The translations under genes were made by a program, and so were the position numbers. Under the pieces are notes generated by a model, which searched no databases, was not told where the DNA came from, and worked only from the letters and a program-made list of their open reading frames with translations. A stretch of 24,070 nt of DNA. Source: Tetmemena sp. SeJ-2015. Lineage: Eukaryota; Ciliophora; Spirotrichea; Sporadotrichida; Oxytrichidae. Positions 19,753 to 24,070 of the stretch are shown here, piece by piece (the stretch's first letter is position 1; every line of letters starts with the position of its first letter). The stretch covers positions 1-24,070 of the forward strand of contig JAJKFJ010023617.1 in NCBI GenBank assembly GCA_027382625.1. Direction: 5' to 3'.

Positions 19753-20076
19753 ATGTCCTTTGTAAAAAATAAATTTAAAAGAGGAGAAATATATCATTTA
19801 ATATTTTAAATCAATAAGAATTTTATACTGTGCATGGTCAAATATCTTAATCCGAGGAAAAAATTAAAAGAGATAAATTATTCTAAGTTAAGAAAGTAGA
19901 GAAACGCGTAATTTATTTTTATAAGGTTAAATTTCATCGCGATTATAGTTTATTCTTTTACTGATAATATATAAGAAAAAATAAATATATTTGATCTATA
20001 TACTTAATTTTTTAAATTTATCAGGAAGAATGATTTCATTTGTGTAGGAAGTATTAAGACAAGTTTTTTAAAATGA
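19753..20076 (+). CDS. Hypothetical ORF, 107 residues
   Basis: ATG 19,753 to TGA 20,074-20,076 with UAR=Gln. It has a basic N-terminal half (KYLNPRKKLKEINYSKLRKQ) and one hydrophobic segment (FIFIRLNFIAIIVYSF). G/C is not concentrated at any codon position, which argues against it, so chance is a serious alternative. Confidence 0.2.
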
Positions 20077-20146
20077 AAGATTTTCAAAAATTTAATTAAG
20101 TGTAAATGAATGAGTAAATCTAAATATTAAGCCTTTTCATTTTATA

Positions 20147-20182
20147 TTAGGAGATTCATTTTGAGCTTTGCTATTGAATTTT
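20147..20182. repeat. Dispersed repeat, copy 2
   Basis: Shares TCATTTTGAGCTTTGCTATT with 9,102-9,137. GAGTAAAT and TTAGGA words upstream are shared at similar spacing, so the homologous stretch may be about 70 bp. Confidence 0.55.
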
Positions 20183-20765
20183 AGTTGGAATTTAAATCAA
20201 TTAAGTAAGGGTATATTTGATTTAATTAATTGTTAAATAGATTGACTAAGAAAAAAAATGTTTTTCATCTGTAAAATCTTTTTGTAGGAGAGAAATATTC
20301 TGAGTTAATACAAATATAAATATTCACTAAATAGGTTTTTTTGTTCAAATAAAGTTGAATAAATTTGCATTATATTTTTTAATTGAAAATTGTTTTAAAG
20401 ATAAATAGAGAAAGATGTTAATATAATTTTGAATATTTTTATCAAAGAATCTACTAATCTGAGCATTCGTTCGCCATTAATATGACCTCAAAGTTACTAG
20501 TCCTAGTAAATTATATTTTCTAATAATTGATTTCAATTAAATTTTAAACTATATTTAAATTTATTTTTCATATTAAATTTCAGAATATCTATTTTTAAGA
20601 GTGTATTTTCTTTTACTTCGTCTTGCTTTCACAATTCAAGTCAGAAGGGAGAAATTAATAAAATGCAATTCACTTTTAGACTATACGAATATAAAAGGTT
20701 AAATTATATTTTGCAAGCTAAAATGAAATAATTGTATAGATAATTAATATTATTTACAATATTGA

Positions 20766-21239
20766 ATGAACATCTTCTTGATGATTGTTCCAGGATCCAA
20801 ATCAGACGCCTCCTTAGCTAGAATTTTTTATTTGGAAAATCCTATATAAAATCTACTAACAAAGCAATATATTTTTGAATAGTGGTAAGTCTAATAAATT
20901 TTCTTAATTTTGAATGAGTCATTTTAATTTTATTTTGTTAAAATTTTGATTTCATCTTTCATATTATTTGCAATTAGAACAGTCTAAGAATATTTAATAA
21001 AATCTGTAAACATTTTTAAAATGAATAACTATTTGTTGAATTTAGTGCTTTTTATCAGCAAAATTAAATAAGGTGACAATATAATTTTCGCATTTCTTTT
21101 AAGCATATTAATTATCTAATTATTTTTAAAAGAAAAATTTAATATACATTTATTCATAAAATAGTTAGCATCTTAAAAGAAAATAAATGCAAATAGCAAA
21201 ATATTTGACCCTTCATTGTTTCGCCTGATTCATTACTGA
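20766..21239 (+). CDS. Hypothetical membrane protein ORF, 157 residues
   Basis: ATG 20,766 (directly after TGA 20,763) to TGA 21,237-21,239. The first part has raised GC and reads MNIFLMIVPGSKSDASLARI then FYLENPIQNLLTKQYIFEQW. Later parts contain hydrophobic stretches (ILISSFILFAI, IIFAFLLSILIIQLFL) that could be membrane helices. The end (NANSKIFDPSLFRLIHY) again looks protein-like. Function unknown. AT-rich chance ORFs of this length are possible. Confidence 0.3.
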
Positions 21240-21928
21240 AGGTACATTATAATCCTATCCTAGACTTTATATATGAGAACGTAATAATAAGCCAGTCAGA
21301 CTCTATTTAAATTGAAATTTATTTCCAAATTAAAAAAAAAGATAATAATTATTTAATAGCAGATAATAAGCTTCATAATTACAGATTAAATTATAAATAT
21401 GTTATATTAATTAGTATTCTAAAAACTATTTTTAAATTATTTTAATATTGAGTTTATTTGCCATAATTTATTTCTTCCTCTCTTTTTCTCTATAAGATTA
21501 TATAGAAATAAAATTATTTATGAATTAATTAAAACTTGAAATTGCTTTTAGCGAGACCTATTTTTTTCATTTTTAAATTCAAATTATGAAAATAAATTAT
21601 CTCTTAGAGAATTAGATTCGAAAGATATAAGAGTGTAACATAGAATTATGGCTTAGGTAATTTAAGATTAAAGCTTGAGATAGGTATTTATTCTTTAAAA
21701 TAATTTCTCCTATAATCAGATGACATTGTTATATTTCTACGTTCCAACTTAATCATAACAATTATTTATCTTTTCAGTATTCATATTTTAAATTTCCTTA
21801 ATTATTTATCATATTATGATTTTTATTTTTACATCTACATTTAAACCATGTTTAATCTTTTATTTTAAAATGTGATTATCTTTACTTCTTGTAATGTAAT
21901 AAATATATTAATGTAAATTTTAATATTG
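21240..21928. other. AT-rich DNA, nothing recognised
   Basis: No coding-like island, repeat or RNA gene was seen. Confidence 0.45.
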
Positions 21929-22368
21929 TAGTCCCGGAATTAGTTAAGCTTTCTTATCCCAAGTTCAAACTGGAGGAGGCTTGACTTTCAAACTAAGAAG
22001 GTGAACGTTGGAATTCTCAAAGACAGAGAGAAGGAATCTACAGCTAGGATCAAGAGATACAGATGACTAAGAAAATACTAGGAACTCAACTCAACAAAAG
22101 TAAACAAAAATAAAAAGAATAACAAAAAGAATAAGAATAAGAACAAAAACAAGAGAACAGAGCAAGAAGTTAAAATGACATATATAAGCAAATTCGCCAT
22201 TTTAAAACAGAATTTGAAATAAACTTGCAATATTAATTCCGAGTATTTAATACTATATTTTAATTAAAATAAAATTATTATACTTTCATATAAAATCTAT
22301 TTTTATATATTCTTCATCTATATTTTGGCTTTTGTCTTCTTCTATTTTTTAGTAGAATTAATAATTGA
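21929..22368 (+). CDS. Gln/Lys/Glu-rich coding island with a 23-bp IES (fragment)
   Basis: A GC-rich block in AT-rich DNA. The frame from 21,929 joins across a 23-bp segment with 8-bp pointer TTCAAACT (21,964 and 21,987) to the frame of NQEGERWNSQRQREGIYSQD, then QEIQMTKKILGTQLNKS and a run of alternating Gln, Lys and Glu (about 22,095-22,170) in which Gln is written as CAA or TAA. The frame ends at TGA 22,366-22,368, though the last 150 bp are AT-rich and may be non-coding. No start codon. The repeated QKE pattern could form a single alpha-helix or coiled coil; function unknown. Confidence 0.5.
21964..21986. other. IES, 23 bp, pointer TTCAAACT
   Basis: TTCAAACT occurs at 21,964-21,971 and 21,987-21,994. 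No single frame crosses this point without a TGA on one side; deleting 23 bp gives one continuous open frame. Confidence 0.6.
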
Positions 22369-22679
22369 GGAAACTTTATAGATCTTTATTATTGTAAGAA
22401 TCAGGGGTGAAGTCAAAATTGGAGAAATAAATCAAAGCTCAGACACTGAAAGTCTTCTCCTATATGCAGGATAAATATAGACCCGTGCCAGAATAATTGG
22501 ACTCAGATCGACAGAATCTGCTTGCTCTACTCCTGATTTGACCTTGGCGGATAAAATTACGACTCGGGGGGGTAGAATTATACTGCTGCACTAAAAAATA
22601 GACCGTGCGATAAATATATTACTTGGTTCTTTCCAGAATGCGGACGATGACAAATGCAAAATAGTGACACTTAATTTAA

Positions 22680-23737
22680 AAATTGCCGCTCTTTATTTTT
22701 CCTGCTGACCACTGTTTTAAACGAAGCCAAAACCCGATTGTCTAGAGCCTTTTTGATCGGCACCCCCAGCTTGCTGACAAAACCTTGCAGTCATTTTTTT
22801 AGAAACACCTCGGGCCCCTGCTGAACAGATTTTCTTGGGAGAGTTTTGGAAGCAGTCAATCTTCTTTCTAGCTATCTTGCGTGGGCGAAAGGGAGCTTTT
22901 TCAAATGGAAGAAACTGTTCGATAGGAAATTTAGCCAGGGGGAGTACTCTGCGTTAAAAAGCACTACAACTTTGAATCGCTTGGCTGTTTCCAAAGGGAC
23001 CTTTGAGAAGCGATGAATGACTGCATTGTCCATAATTTGAACGATCTTCTTGTGCAAGAGACTCTCGTTACTGCGAATGTCTTCAGAGTCTTTTTAGATG
23101 AAGTTCTCAAAGGAATCGCATTGAATGCTCCTTCTATGATTAGCTGCTCACTATCTTGTCTTGGCTGAAAGCAGCAAAGAAGCTCAGAGAGAATTTCTTT
23201 CTACTTGTACTTTGCTCTTTAAAGTATTTAGAGCTCACGCATTTTTCTGCCCTGCTCACCCCAAAAACTCTGCCAGTTCAATCTTGAGTTCTCATAAATT
23301 TGTAGAGCTGTTGCACTTTGTCCTTGCTCTTGCCCCGGGCTCTCCTCCTATTATTTTCAAGTCAACTCTCAACTTTTCTTACCGCTGCGCTGTCTTTGGG
23401 CTGTCACTGAAAAAACGAAGTCGACGAGGAACTAAGTTGGGGGGGGGGCTTTGCTCATCTTCAAGGGCTAGCTGTACGCCCTTGCTGGAGGTTTGATTTC
23501 AGGCCCAAATGCCTTTTTATTTTTACTGTCAGCGGGGGTGAACTGTAAGTGAACCCCCGTTGGAGTTTGTAACCACACTCTGGGAAAACCCTTTTTGCTC
23601 GGTCTAGCTTTAAATGACTGAACTTCTTTTCTCATGTAACGTTTCGAGTTGCTCTCGGTGATTTTTTGGGGTGGTGAGAGAAAATCTGGCGAAACTGTCT
23701 TAGTTCTGAGCGAGGAAAATTTTAAAAGCTGAGTCAC
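22680..23737 (-). pseudogene. Tc1/mariner (IS630 superfamily) DDE transposase, frameshifted
   Basis: Minus-strand order: an N-terminal open part (23,737 to 23,369) with no clear domain. Next, around 23,090-23,200, a stretch resembling the first DDE half in two frames (FFAAFSQDKIVSS, then LIIEGAFNA). Then SFENFIQ...LLHKKIVQIMDNAVIHR with the second catalytic Asp (about 23,030), and YSPWLNFLSNSFFHLKK (about 22,900-22,955). The usual third acidic residue after N-P-I is replaced (N-F-L-S), so the enzyme would be inactive. TAG is read as Gln after FAHAR, as in the host code. A TGA at 22,791-22,793 cuts the C-terminus (VSKLGVPIKKALDNR follows in the same frame). Family assignment rests on the IMDNA-IHR and YSPWLN motifs. 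Confidence 0.7.
23533..23559. repeat. Hairpin with G5/C5 stem
   Basis: CGGGGGT and ACCCCCG form a perfect 7-bp stem around a 13-nt loop, inside the transposon remnant. Confidence 0.45.
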
Positions 23738-24070
23738 TTTTTCAATTTCCCTTTGGCCCCTCTTAAAAAAAATTTAATTTACTTTATTTAATTTTTACTC
23801 GCTGGTCCCCTTTACTCCTCTCTTTGAGTTTCTCTGCTCTTTACTCTCTTTAAGAGGACCCTTTCAAAAGCATTTGACAAATGTCTTTTCTTCCAAAAAT
23901 TTTTCTTTTAATTTTTGCCCCGAACTTTTTTTGCCGGCCCTTTTCATTGGGCCCAAAAACCCTTGCTTTTTTCTAGTTTTTAAGGGTGAGTTGGGAAAAA
24001 ATGTCACTTGCTCCCGTCTTAGGTTTTTCTCTGGGTTGCCCCGAATCCCCCTTTTTTCAAATCTCTGAAT
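23738..24070 (-). pseudogene. Second coding remnant of the transposon
   Basis: One minus-strand frame reads RFEKRGIRGNPEKNLRREQV, then FLGPMKRAGKKSSGQKLKEK to a TGA near 23,876. The same frame continues with Gln as TAA (KGSSQREQRAEKLKERSKGD) to another TGA near 23,748. It is basic and lysine-rich, with many homopolymer runs where frameshifts are likely. It may be the N-terminal part of the transposase or a neighbouring transposon ORF; no domain recognised. Partial at the window edge. Confidence 0.4.

Larger units (their letters stand above)
22477..24070 (-). mobile_element. Decayed Tc1/mariner-type transposon (TBE-like), continues past the window
   Basis: GC is well above the AT-rich centre. 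A DDE transposase remnant lies on the minus strand, with further minus-strand coding remnants up to the window end. AATAATTGGACTC near 22,492-22,504 is reminiscent of inverted-repeat ends of Tc1-like elements, so the left border may be near 22,477, but the other end is outside. TBE elements of oxytrichids are the natural candidate by host; the telomere-like C4A4 end typical of intact TBEs was not seen. Confidence 0.6.

Noticed and set aside
23161..23496. Plus-strand ORF of 111 aa
   Set aside because: It lies opposite the transposase remnant; the minus strand carries recognisable transposase motifs, the plus strand none.

Overview
The window looks like germline (micronuclear) DNA of a stichotrich ciliate of the Oxytricha/Stylonychia type. 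Three observations support this. (1) Coding segments use UAA and UAG freely as glutamine and end at UGA. (2) Genes are interrupted by short AT-rich segments flanked by direct repeats of 3-8 bp (IESs with pointers, mostly not TA). Removing one repeat copy plus the spacer restores the frame. Some interruptions have no GT..AG ends, so they cannot be introns; ordinary GT..AG introns of about 33-95 nt occur as well. (3) The right end carries a decayed Tc1/mariner-type transposase read in the same code. Genus and species cannot be fixed by eye.

Layout. 1-459: the 3' end of a Gln-rich gene. 731-5571: a multi-MDS gene (or two adjacent genes, 731-4294 and 4344-5571) with about a dozen probable IESs and six introns. 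It encodes a protein of roughly 1,257 residues: a low-complexity N-terminal third, a long charged coiled coil, an unrecognised C-terminal domain and a Gln-rich tail. About 5.6-22.4 kb: very AT-rich DNA (roughly 20% GC) with islands of higher GC that read as protein with UAR=Gln. These include a small polyQ ORF (6438-6779), a RanBP1-domain-like fragment near 12.3 kb, ORFs at 13.6-14.4 and 14.96-15.33 kb, a membrane-protein-like ORF at 16.4-18.4 kb and a Gln/Lys/Glu-rich segment at 21.9-22.4 kb. Because only UGA is a stop and the DNA is AT-rich, long open frames arise by chance here, so most of these are tentative. Within the 16.4-18.4 kb ORF sits an 854-bp element with terminal inverted repeats of about 250 bp flanked by TA; its removal joins two open frames. 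22.48-24.07 kb: the end of a decayed Tc1/mariner (TBE-like) transposon on the minus strand.

The 5' third is a compact precursor locus with small IESs. The centre looks like germline-limited or kilobase-IES DNA with scattered coding islands. The right end is a mobile element. No telomeric G4T4/C4A4 tract, rRNA, tRNA or CRISPR array was seen. Junctions were worked out by hand from repeats and frame continuity; macronuclear or transcript sequence would settle them.
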